DNA from: Mageeibacillus sp. UBA1193
Lineage (GTDB): Bacteria; Bacillota; Clostridia; Saccharofermentanales; Saccharofermentanaceae
DNA: 27,311 nt
NCBI GenBank assembly: GCA_002310155.1
Contig: DBYF01000044.1
Coordinates: 1 to 27,311, forward strand
Direction of reading: 5' to 3'
Both the position numbers and the translations under genes were made by a program. The stretch's first letter is position 1; every line of letters starts with the position of its first letter. The notes under the pieces are model-generated. The model ran no database searches. It saw only the letters and a list, made by a program, of their open reading frames with translations, and was not told the DNA's origin. Positions 15,435-22,085 of this stretch are shown here, one piece after another.

Positions 15435-17618
15435 TTAGTTTAATACCTTATTTGCCTCCTGATTATATAAGTAGAAGGCTTTACCGAGATTTGCTCGTTT
15501 CTCATCACCGGACTTCATTGATGTCAGTGCATAGGACATTGCACTGGCTTCGATCGTGTATGTCTTACTTCCATCTGTGACCTTGAAGGTATGAGCAACA
15601 TCCAGATCAGGAGCAGCGATATTTTCAACATCGATCGCATACACACCGGAAGCAAGTCTCTTAGGCTTATATTCTTCAATATCATTATCCAGCCAGAACC
15701 TCAGGTTATTGATCTCGGAATCATCTGTCAGATAATAAGTGATACGAAGTGTATTATCCGAGTCGAAGCTTACGCGGATGGTAGTTCTAGAAATGCCAGC
15801 AGGACGATTCTCCTTTCCATTTGTCTTGAGTGCATACGGAGCAAGAGTTTCTTCAGTTACCGCGTTCAGTGCATTCAAATCCGGATTCCAATCACCATAT
15901 GAATCTTTAAAGTAATTGCAGACCATTGCACCGTAATTGCAAAGAGACTTAGCAAAATCTTCATACCAGGGGTTGGAGAAAATGTGTTCCGAATAATCTT
16001 TGATGGAATAACTGAATCCTTCCTCGGTATAATCCGTACAGGATTTGGAGACCAGGGGCAGTTTTTCACCGTTTCCGTTATACACATTGATTACGATCGA
16101 ATCCGCCAGATTCATCGCATCTACATGGACAAATGAACCGAAAGCATTGTCCGATGAATCATAAAGCATATCCGCAAATTTCTCCGTCCAAGTTTTTCCA
16201 GATGAAGTGAATGAAACATAAGCATTCTCATCCTTCTTCAAATCTTCGGAAAGTTTGAATGCATAAACAATTGTGATCTTGCCGGTCAACTGTGCTCTTA
16301 CATTGAACACTACCGGAGCTTCATATCCGCAAACAGAGCATCTGTTCTCTGAATCAAAAGTATGCTTCTCCTCAGAAAGAGCATCTGCTCTACAGGTCGC
16401 ACATTTTACAATGTGCGTACTTGCGGTTGGTACATAGGTATGTTCTTCATGCGGACAAGGCTCGATAAGAATCACATTATGATTCTTATACTCGGAAATA
16501 TCGAGAGTAACCTGAAGATTAGCATTGGCAATGTTAACATCTCCTGTCGGCCATCCATCTACATCGGTATACTTGATCCTTGCAGATTTATACACCTGAA
16601 CGACATTGTCTCTAATATAGCTCAGCTCCTGCTCTGTCCCACCAATCATCGCGGCATTGCCCCAATTGGAAAGAGCTGCCAGTGTTCCTCCCGAAATACT
16701 GATAGTGAGGTTGTTAGTCGGCGGGATCCCGTATCCGTTACCGAGACCGGAACCGATACCACAGCTCGCGGCAATGACACTACCAGAGTCCATATAGAAA
16801 GCGAACAGGTAACCGCCACGGCCACCACCGATACCGGCCGCACCAATCAGAGCATCATCCGGCTTGTTTTCCTGTTGGTTATAGTTTCCCATTGCTCTTA
16901 CCGTGCCGCCGTATATCATAATGCCTTCCGAATCGGCATAGTCACCACCGCCGATAGCAGCTGCATTATATCCGCCACTGGCAGCAACATAAGCCTTCTG
17001 AATAGTTATGTTTCCATAATTTATTCCAGAATTCGCAGTATCTGCCTTGTATGCTTCTCTGGAAATGTAATTACCTGTTCCGATACCGGCTCCGCCATCA
17101 GCAGTAGAATGAACGCTGAGTCTTCCGCTGGCAATAGTTATCTTTCCGTTTTTCTCTCCGGCATTTCCACCAATAGCTGCATATCCGCTGATGTCTGTAT
17201 CACTTTCTTCCATCCAGACACGAAGATTCTCATGATTGGAATCATCAGGATCAGTCAGATCGATTGAACGCCCATAGATTGTCAGTGAATTTCCCGGGCT
17301 GACATGGATTCCGTTCATTGCATAAAGGGTAACGGTATCATCAAGGATGAGATTGACGTTTCCGTTGATCTCGATTCTGTCCCAGAAAATGACCTTGTTG
17401 TTTGTACCATTTTTAACAACATACCATTCGTTGTTTTTCCATTCATGATCGGACGCATCCACAACATTGTAATCAGTACAATAATCGTATTCTCCTGTAC
17501 CATCGACGTAACGAACACCCGTATCCGCCATAACCGAGGCAGGAATAATGGTTGCTAACACTGCCACACCCGTAATCATGGAAAGCATACGTCTTACACT
17601 TTTCTTCTTCATATTCAA
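15435..17618 (-). CDS. Secreted beta-helix surface protein
   Basis: 727 residues. The signal peptide (1-31) is probably cut after SVMA. Residues about 60-350 have a parallel beta-helix pattern with glycine-rich turns (AAIGGNAG, GGAGIGTG, AAAIGGGDY, AAGIGGGRGGY, GIGSGLGNG), seen in adhesins and carbohydrate-active surface proteins. Residues about 385-432 hold four cysteines in C-P-H, C-x2-C and C-x2-CGY settings that look like a small metal-binding module. The rest (435-727) is a module I recall from Clostridia surface proteins, ending SYALTSMKSGDEKRANLGKA then YLYNQ; its function is unknown to me. No LPXTG, S-layer or dockerin motif is visible. The start at 17618 has GGAGG 7 nt upstream. It lies 45 bp after the small peptide gene and probably shares its message. 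Confidence 0.85.
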   Translation of the reverse strand: MNMKKKSVRRMLSMITGVAVLATIIPASVMADTGVRYVDGTGEYDYCTDYNVVDASDHEWKNNEWYVVKNGTNNKVIFWDRIEINGNVNLILDDTVTLYAMNGIHVSPGNSLTIYGRSIDLTDPDDSNHENLRVWMEESDTDISGYAAIGGNAGEKNGKITIASGRLSVHSTADGGAGIGTGNYISREAYKADTANSGINYGNITIQKAYVAASGGYNAAAIGGGDYADSEGIMIYGGTVRAMGNYNQQENKPDDALIGAAGIGGGRGGYLFAFYMDSGSVIAASCGIGSGLGNGYGIPPTNNLTISISGGTLAALSNWGNAAMIGGTEQELSYIRDNVVQVYKSARIKYTDVDGWPTGDVNIANANLQVTLDISEYKNHNVILIEPCPHEEHTYVPTASTHIVKCATCRADALSEEKHTFDSENRCSVCGYEAPVVFNVRAQLTGKITIVYAFKLSEDLKKDENAYVSFTSSGKTWTEKFADMLYDSSDNAFGSFVHVDAMNLADSIVINVYNGNGEKLPLVSKSCTDYTEEGFSYSIKDYSEHIFSNPWYEDFAKSLCNYGAMVCNYFKDSYGDWNPDLNALNAVTEETLAPYALKTNGKENRPAGISRTTIRVSFDSDNTLRITYYLTDDSEINNLRFWLDNDIEEYKPKRLASGVYAIDVENIAAPDLDVAHTFKVTDGSKTYTIEASAMSYALTSMKSGDEKRANLGKAFYLYNQEANKVLN

Positions 17619-17663
17619 TCCTCCATATCCGGCAATCTAAACTTCTGATTGCTTCCCGTTGAC

Positions 17664-17771
17664 TTAATCGACATCGTCCGGATCGCCGAAGTTCTTATCA
17701 CTACTAGTGATAACATCCTGAGTTTCAAACTCGATTACTTCTAAATTCAGTTTTTCGTATTCGTTTTTCAC
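17664..17771 (-). CDS. 35-residue acidic peptide gene
   Basis: GTG-initiated frame of 35 codons with an excellent ribosome site (AAGGAGG about 5 nt before the GTG). The product starts MKNEYEKLNLEVIEFE and continues with QDVITSS before an Asp-rich tail (DPDDVD). It has no signal peptide, membrane segment or cysteine. From memory, short Clostridia proteins with an E-x-L-x-V-I-E-F-(E/D)-x-x-D-V-I-T-(T/S)-S core are common and mostly unannotated; I cannot check this here. The strong ribosome site and its place between the acidic lipoprotein gene (39 bp upstream) and the beta-helix gene (45 bp downstream) support a real gene. A modified-peptide precursor is possible, but no modifying enzyme is nearby. 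Confidence 0.7.
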   Translation of the reverse strand: MKNEYEKLNLEVIEFETQDVITSSDKNFGDPDDVD

Positions 17772-17809
17772 GGTTTCCTCCTTATGCCATCTACCTCTTA
17801 TTATTTCTG

Positions 17810-18361
17810 TTAAATGTATGGATCTTCAGGAGCCAACAGATCTCCTGTATATTCTGTCTTTTTCGTTTCTTCTTTCGGCTGGGATGCCGATGTACTCTCT
17901 TTTACACTTTCTCCTTTTGTCTCAGAAGGTGACTCTGTGGAAGAAGGCTCCGATTTTTTACCGGTTTGTCCTTTACTGGTTACTTCACCTTTGTCATCTT
18001 CGCTGTCGTCGATATCATCGATATCCTGTTCTTCCGGTGAAAGCTCTGAAATTATCACCGTAGTTTTAGTGCTCTGGGATGGATCCTTTGGATCTTCCGA
18101 ATTCTTAGTGGAAGTCTCCGGGTCCGAAGAAAGATCTGATGGATCCTGCTTCTCCTCCCTGCTACTGCTTTTTTCTTCCGAAGACTGATCCTCATCCTCC
18201 TCGGACACTTCTGAACTTATGGAAAGATCCGTCTCAGAAGTTGTCGAAGAATCTGAAGAAGATTCTTTGATTTTTTTGTCCCAGCACGAGGTCAGGAGCA
18301 GCGCAGTTGTCAGTAAAATGATCAGGATCTTACGAGAACCCATCTTTCCATATTCCCCCAT
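17810..18361 (-). CDS. Small acidic, low-complexity lipoprotein
   Basis: 183 residues. The signal peptide ends in LLTSC (Cys26). The mature part is almost wholly Ser, Glu, Asp, Lys, Thr and Pro and is predicted to be disordered, with no recognisable domain. It may be a surface tether or spacer. The start could be 18361 (AAGG nine bases upstream) or the in-frame ATG at 18343; both leave a working signal peptide. It is the first gene of the probable unit with the 35-residue peptide and the beta-helix protein and has a promoter just upstream. Confidence 0.75.
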   Translation of the reverse strand: MGEYGKMGSRKILIILLTTALLLTSCWDKKIKESSSDSSTTSETDLSISSEVSEEDEDQSSEEKSSSREEKQDPSDLSSDPETSTKNSEDPKDPSQSTKTTVIISELSPEEQDIDDIDDSEDDKGEVTSKGQTGKKSEPSSTESPSETKGESVKESTSASQPKEETKKTEYTGDLLAPEDPYI

Positions 18362-18379
18362 GCTAATACCTTAAATTAC

Positions 18380-18408
18380 ATTGTATTGCAAAATCGGGAG
18401 AAAGTCTA
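18380..18408 (-). promoter_or_regulatory. Candidate promoter of the lipoprotein / peptide / beta-helix unit
   Basis: On the minus strand TAGACT (18403-18408) and TACAAT (18380-18385) are 17 bp apart, ending 19 bp before the lipoprotein ATG. Confidence 0.5.
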
Positions 18409-18431
18409 TTTCAATTACATTATTATTTTGA

Positions 18432-18448
18432 CATTTCCCTGTGAAATG
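18432..18448 (-). terminator. Possible weak terminator of the thioesterase gene
   Basis: CATTTC (18432-18437) and GAAATG (18443-18448) form a 6-bp stem with a 5-nt loop, downstream of the thioesterase stop codon. On the minus strand it is followed by an A/T-rich stretch without a clean T-run. Confidence 0.3.
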
Positions 18449-18478
18449 AGTTGTAAATGTTTCGTGAAAGAGATTCTA

Positions 18479-18898
18479 TTATTCTTCGACAAGTGAGCTC
18501 AGCGCTTCGTAGAATTCCGGGCAGTCCTTTTCAAGACGGATCGGGCGACCTTCCATGTTTACGAAGCAGTGCTCGGACTTGGCTTCACAGACGACCTTTC
18601 CTTCCGCGTTCTTCATCTCATAGCCGATCGTCAGGCGCACGCCCTTCAGGACAAGGACTTTCACGTAGATAGTGATGACCTCCGGGAATGTCGTACTTCC
18701 CTTGTACTTCACTTCAATCGAGATGACCGGAGACGCGACGCCGCTTGCTTCGAGCTTATCGAAATCCCAGCCGATCTTACTTAAGAAATCGACTCTGGCT
18801 TCTTCCATCCAGCGGACATAGTTACTGTGATGAGTGATGCTCATCTTGTCCGTCTCGTAGTACTGTACTTTATGTTCATAGGGTTCTACATTCTGCAT
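18479..18898 (-). CDS. Acyl-CoA thioesterase, hotdog fold (4HBT/YbgC type)
   Basis: 139 residues, typical for the single-hotdog 4HBT family. The conserved start YETDKMSITHHSNYVRWMEE with AR following gives the catalytic Asp and the helix residues (Y-x2-W-x-E-x-A-R). It is expected to hydrolyse acyl-CoA or acyl-ACP thioesters in the cytosol; the acyl chain is unknown. The start at 18898 gives the normal family N-terminus. A longer in-frame TTG at 18946 lies inside the terminator of the upstream gene and is rejected. It appears to be transcribed on its own. Confidence 0.85.
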   Translation of the reverse strand: MQNVEPYEHKVQYYETDKMSITHHSNYVRWMEEARVDFLSKIGWDFDKLEASGVASPVISIEVKYKGSTTFPEVITIYVKVLVLKGVRLTIGYEMKNAEGKVVCEAKSEHCFVNMEGRPIRLEKDCPEFYEALSSLVEE

Positions 18899-18948
18899 AG
18901 GAAGTGCCCATCCGTTTCTTTGTTTTATCCTTCGTAAAGTATACAAAA

Positions 18949-18977
18949 AAAGAACAGGCCGCGAAAGCCTGTTCTTT
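18949..18977 (-). terminator. Terminator of the perR - rubrerythrin - flavodiiron operon
   Basis: AAAGAACAGGC (18949-18959) and GCCTGTTCTTT (18967-18977) form a perfect 11-bp stem with a 7-nt loop. The minus strand then runs into seven Ts. Confidence 0.9.
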
Positions 18978-19000
18978 CATGTTATCTGATCGTTGTTCGT

Positions 19001-20794
19001 TTACTCGATCGGTTCGAAGTCCGCAGCGCCGTGCTTGCACAGAGGACAAACGATGTCGTCCGGGAGCTCGTCACCTTCGTAGACATATCCGCATACCTTG
19101 CAGACGAATCCCTTCTTGCCTTCTGTCTCCGGCTTCGGCTTAACGTTCTTCTGGTAGTAGGTGTACGTCATGGTCTCCTTATCTGTGAGGACACGGGACT
19201 CGGTCACGGAGCAGATGAACATGCCGTGGGTATCAAGATCGATGTAATCTTCTACCTTCAGGGACATGAAGGAGTTGATGTACTTCGGCAGGAAGATCAA
19301 GCCGTTATCGGAACGCAGGAGATTCTCCCAGTCCGCAAACTTATCCACATTTCTTCCGCTCTGGAAACCGAAGTTCTCGAATACCTTAAACGGAGCTTCT
19401 ACCGACAGGCAGTTGACGTTCATGACACCGGTCTGCTTGATGACGTGGTGCGAGTAGTTCTGCTTGTTGATCGTGACTGCGATACGGTTAGGAGTATTAG
19501 TGACCTGGGTAACTGTATTTACGATCAGGCCATTATCCTTCTTACCGTCATTGGAGGTAACGACATAGAGGCCGTATCCGATGTTAAAGAGCGCCGTCAG
19601 GTCATTCTTATTCGCAGTATCATCCTTCTGTGCAAGATAGTCCTGGCAGAGTTCTTTGGCCATTGCATCGACCTGTGCCTTCGACTCGTCGTTCAGCGCG
19701 GACATGATCTTGACGTTGTTGTCGGTATAAGTGATGTTCTTGCTCTTTTCGAGCATCGCCTTCATGGTGCGGATCGCCTGAGGCGCCCAGGAACCGTTCT
19801 CGATCATACCGATGGTCTTGTTCTGGAACTGACGTTCTGTCAGATGATGGATGAACTCACGCATGAACGGGAATACATCCGCGTTATATGTCGTGGTCGC
19901 AAGAACGATCCTTCCATAGCGGAAAGCATCCTCTACGCACTCAGCCATATCTTCTCTTGCAAGGTCATTGACAACTACCTTCGGGCAGCCGTTTTCCTTC
20001 AGTTTGTTTGCGAGAAGATCGACCGCCGCCTTCGTATTTCCGTAAACAGAAGTATAGAAGATCGCGATGCCTTCTGTCTCCACACCGTAGGAAGACCAGA
20101 TGTCGTAGAGCTTGAGATACGGAGAAAGATCTCCTGTCAGGACAGGTCCGTGCAGCGGGCAGATCGTCTTGATCTCAAGGCCTGCCGCCTTCTTAAGAAC
20201 TGCCTGTACCTGTGCGCCGTATTTTCCAACGATACCGATGTAATAGCGGCGGGCTTCACATGCCCAGTCCTCTTCTACATCGAGCGCACCGAACTTACCG
20301 AATCCGTCCGCACTGAAAAGCACTTTGTCGAAAGTATCGTAGGTCATGATGACTTCCGGCCAGTGCACCATCGGTGCCGCAACGAACTTGAGGACGTGCT
20401 TTCCGAGTGGGAGCTCATCGCCCTCACCGACCACGATGCGGCGGTCTTCGAATTCCGTTCCGAAGAAGTTCTTCATCATGGTAAACGCCTTCTGTGAAGA
20501 AACGATCTCAGCCTTCGGATAGTTCTTCATGAAGTTCATGATATTTGCGGAATGGTCCGGCTCCATGTGCTGGACGATGAGATAATCCGGCTCCTTGCCC
20601 GCGAGTGCTTTTTCCAGATTATCGAGCCACTCGTGAGTGAAATTCTTATCGACCGTATCCATAACCGCGACCTTGTAGTCGGAGATCACGTAGGAGTTAT
20701 ATGCCATGCCGTTCGGCACTACATACTGGCCCTCAAACAGGTCGATCTTATGGTCGTTTACACCTACATACTTAATGTCGTTACTGATAAACAT
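19001..20794 (-). CDS. Flavodiiron protein with flavin-reductase and rubredoxin domains
   Basis: 597 residues. Residues 1-250 are the metallo-beta-lactamase-like diiron domain with all ligands visible: H76-x-E78-x-D80 plus H81 (HMEPDH), H144 (MVHWPE), D163 (SADGFG) and H215 (PLHGP). A flavodoxin domain follows (about 252-395, IFYTSVYGNTKAA), then a flavin-reductase-like FMN domain (about 405-540), then a rubredoxin knuckle (C565-x2-C568 ... C583-x2-C586). The family reduces O2 to water or NO to N2O in anaerobes, taking electrons through rubredoxin. The fused reductase and rubredoxin suggest that it can draw electrons from NAD(P)H itself. The start at 20794 has AAGGG upstream; the longer frame from 20836 runs into the preceding hairpin. 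It is the last gene of the perR operon. Confidence 0.93.
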   Translation of the reverse strand: MFISNDIKYVGVNDHKIDLFEGQYVVPNGMAYNSYVISDYKVAVMDTVDKNFTHEWLDNLEKALAGKEPDYLIVQHMEPDHSANIMNFMKNYPKAEIVSSQKAFTMMKNFFGTEFEDRRIVVGEGDELPLGKHVLKFVAAPMVHWPEVIMTYDTFDKVLFSADGFGKFGALDVEEDWACEARRYYIGIVGKYGAQVQAVLKKAAGLEIKTICPLHGPVLTGDLSPYLKLYDIWSSYGVETEGIAIFYTSVYGNTKAAVDLLANKLKENGCPKVVVNDLAREDMAECVEDAFRYGRIVLATTTYNADVFPFMREFIHHLTERQFQNKTIGMIENGSWAPQAIRTMKAMLEKSKNITYTDNNVKIMSALNDESKAQVDAMAKELCQDYLAQKDDTANKNDLTALFNIGYGLYVVTSNDGKKDNGLIVNTVTQVTNTPNRIAVTINKQNYSHHVIKQTGVMNVNCLSVEAPFKVFENFGFQSGRNVDKFADWENLLRSDNGLIFLPKYINSFMSLKVEDYIDLDTHGMFICSVTESRVLTDKETMTYTYYQKNVKPKPETEGKKGFVCKVCGYVYEGDELPDDIVCPLCKHGAADFEPIE

Positions 20795-20821
20795 AAGTGC
20801 TTCCCTTTCTTGATAAAGAAC

Positions 20822-20850
20822 GGGCGTCCGCATCACTTCCGCGGACGCCC
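20822..20850 (-). terminator. Strong intercistronic hairpin between rubrerythrin and flavodiiron genes
   Basis: GGGCGTCCGC (20822-20831) and GCGGACGCCC (20841-20850) make a perfect 10-bp GC-rich stem with a 9-nt loop. The minus strand continues GTTCTTTATC, a poor T-run, so partial termination or an RNA-stability element that gives rubrerythrin more message than the flavodiiron gene is likelier than full termination. A second small hairpin (GCGCC/GGCGC, 20871-20885) precedes it. Confidence 0.6.
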
Positions 20851-20895
20851 CTCATGCTTCATTTTGAGCAGCGCCCCTTCGGCGCCGTTACCGGA

Positions 20896-21483
20896 TCAGC
20901 CGAAGTATCTGTCAAGGAGACCCTTCAGAGCCTTGCCGTGACGAGCCTCGTCTCTTGCCATCTCATGAACTGTGTCATGGATCGCGTCGAGGTTATTCTT
21001 CTTTGCGCATGTAGCGAGTTCTGTCTTACCTGCTGTAGCGCCGAATTCGCAGTCAACACGCCACTTGAGGTTCGCCTTTGTATCCGCCTTCATGTTCGGC
21101 TCGAGATCCTCACCGAGGAGTTCAGCGAACTTCGCTGCGTGTTCAGCCTCTTCGAAAGCTGCCTTCTCCCAGTACAGACCGATCTCCGGATAGCCCTCTC
21201 TGTATGCGATACGCGCCATGCAGAGGTACATGCCGACCTCAGAGCACTCACCTGTGAAGTTCGCCTTGAGCTGGTCGAAGATGTACTTCTTATCCTCCTC
21301 GGAAATGTCAGGATTGTTCTTTACTGTCTTTGCATAGATGCCGAACTCATGCTCAGCGGCAAGACCCATGTCTTCTTCCATTTTCTTAAATGCAGCCTTC
21401 TTCGCCTTGCAGACCGGGCACTCATCCGGTGCGTCAGGTCCTTCGTAAACGTAACCACATACTGAACATACAAACTTAGTCAT
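20896..21483 (-). CDS. Reverse rubrerythrin (N-terminal rubredoxin, C-terminal diiron four-helix domain)
   Basis: 195 residues. Unlike classical rubrerythrin, the rubredoxin knuckle is first (C6-x2-C9, C22-x2-C25), followed by the ferritin-like diiron domain with its ExxH and glutamate motifs (TGECSEVGMY, AAFEEAEHAAKF, MARDEARHGKAL). This order defines reverse rubrerythrins, studied in Clostridium acetobutylicum as NADH-linked H2O2 and O2 scavengers under PerR control. The ribosome site AAGGAG lies 8 nt before the ATG. It sits 44 bp after perR and upstream of the flavodiiron gene, which fits a peroxide and oxygen defence operon. Confidence 0.94.
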   Translation of the reverse strand: MTKFVCSVCGYVYEGPDAPDECPVCKAKKAAFKKMEEDMGLAAEHEFGIYAKTVKNNPDISEEDKKYIFDQLKANFTGECSEVGMYLCMARIAYREGYPEIGLYWEKAAFEEAEHAAKFAELLGEDLEPNMKADTKANLKWRVDCEFGATAGKTELATCAKKNNLDAIHDTVHEMARDEARHGKALKGLLDRYFG

Positions 21484-21527
21484 AATCTTTACTCCTTGTC
21501 TAATTAGATTTGAAAAGCACTCTCCGC

Positions 21528-21926
21528 TTATGCGCCGCGCTCTTCTGCTACCTTACTGCACTCCGGGCACAAGCCGTCGAACTGAAGTGAATATCCTAAG
21601 ATCTTATATCCGGAAGTATCAGAGAGCATATCGACCAGTTCCTCCACCGGCATCGCGACATCCGCGACTTTACCGCATTCACTGCAGTGCACGTGATAGT
21701 GCGGGAAGGTCTGGTGATCGAAATGGTCGGCGCCGTTGTTGATACGGATGCGGAGCGCTTCACCGGAATCGGCGAGCTTATTGAGGATACGGTACACGGT
21801 CGCACGCGAGATCGACGGATAACTGCGCTGCACTTCTGCGACAACTTCGTCAGCGGTCGGGTGATTGCACATACGGATCAGGGTCTCGTGAACGATCCTT
21901 TTCTGAAGCGTATTCCTCTCCTGCAT
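21528..21926 (-). CDS. perR: Peroxide-responsive repressor PerR (Fur family)
   Basis: 132 residues, Fur fold. The DNA-binding helix is at SISRATVYRILNKL. Structural zinc cysteines are C81-x2-C84 (VHCSECGK) and C120-x2-C123 (GLCPEC). All five regulatory-metal ligands of B. subtilis PerR have counterparts at the same spacing: H22, D70, H76, H78 and D89. The aspartate at 89 (CGKVADV) rather than glutamate is the mark of peroxide-sensing PerR as opposed to Fur. It is the first gene of the operon with reverse rubrerythrin and the flavodiiron protein, which it presumably represses until peroxide oxidises its metal-site histidines. The ribosome site is AAGGAG, 8 nt before the ATG. Confidence 0.9.
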   Translation of the reverse strand: MQERNTLQKRIVHETLIRMCNHPTADEVVAEVQRSYPSISRATVYRILNKLADSGEALRIRINNGADHFDHQTFPHYHVHCSECGKVADVAMPVEELVDMLSDTSGYKILGYSLQFDGLCPECSKVAEERGA

Positions 21927-22013
21927 CTTGAAAACTCCTTATCTTCGGCTTATTCATCTTAGAACAGTCACATCGGATCGCTGTGATCGCGTCCAAGTGC
22001 TTTTCTACTATTG

Positions 22014-22042
22014 ATAATATGTCCTAATAAGGATTTTGTCAA
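22014..22042 (-). promoter_or_regulatory. Promoter of the perR operon
   Basis: TTGACA (22037-22042) and TATTAT (22014-22019) on the minus strand are separated by exactly 17 bp. The predicted start site falls next to a GAAAAGCACTT motif (21995-22005). The spacer and -10 are A/T-rich and could hold a PerR box, but I find no good 7-1-7 match to the known consensus. Confidence 0.75.
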
Positions 22043-22085
22043 CTCATTTCGGAAGATTCACGAAAAGATTTTAAAAAGCCTGAAA

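Noticed and set aside
19031..20497. A 488-codon open frame opposite the flavodiiron gene
   Set aside because: It is a by-product of low stop-codon density opposite a GC-rich gene; the minus strand has all diiron and rubredoxin residues.
21499..21508. TCTAATTAGA palindrome upstream of reverse rubrerythrin
   Set aside because: A 10-bp A/T-rich palindrome is expected by chance at this scale and it lies between the cistrons, not at a visible promoter.
22005..22045. PerR box in the perR promoter
   Set aside because: The region is A/T-rich but I could not align it to the 7-1-7 PerR consensus without several mismatches.
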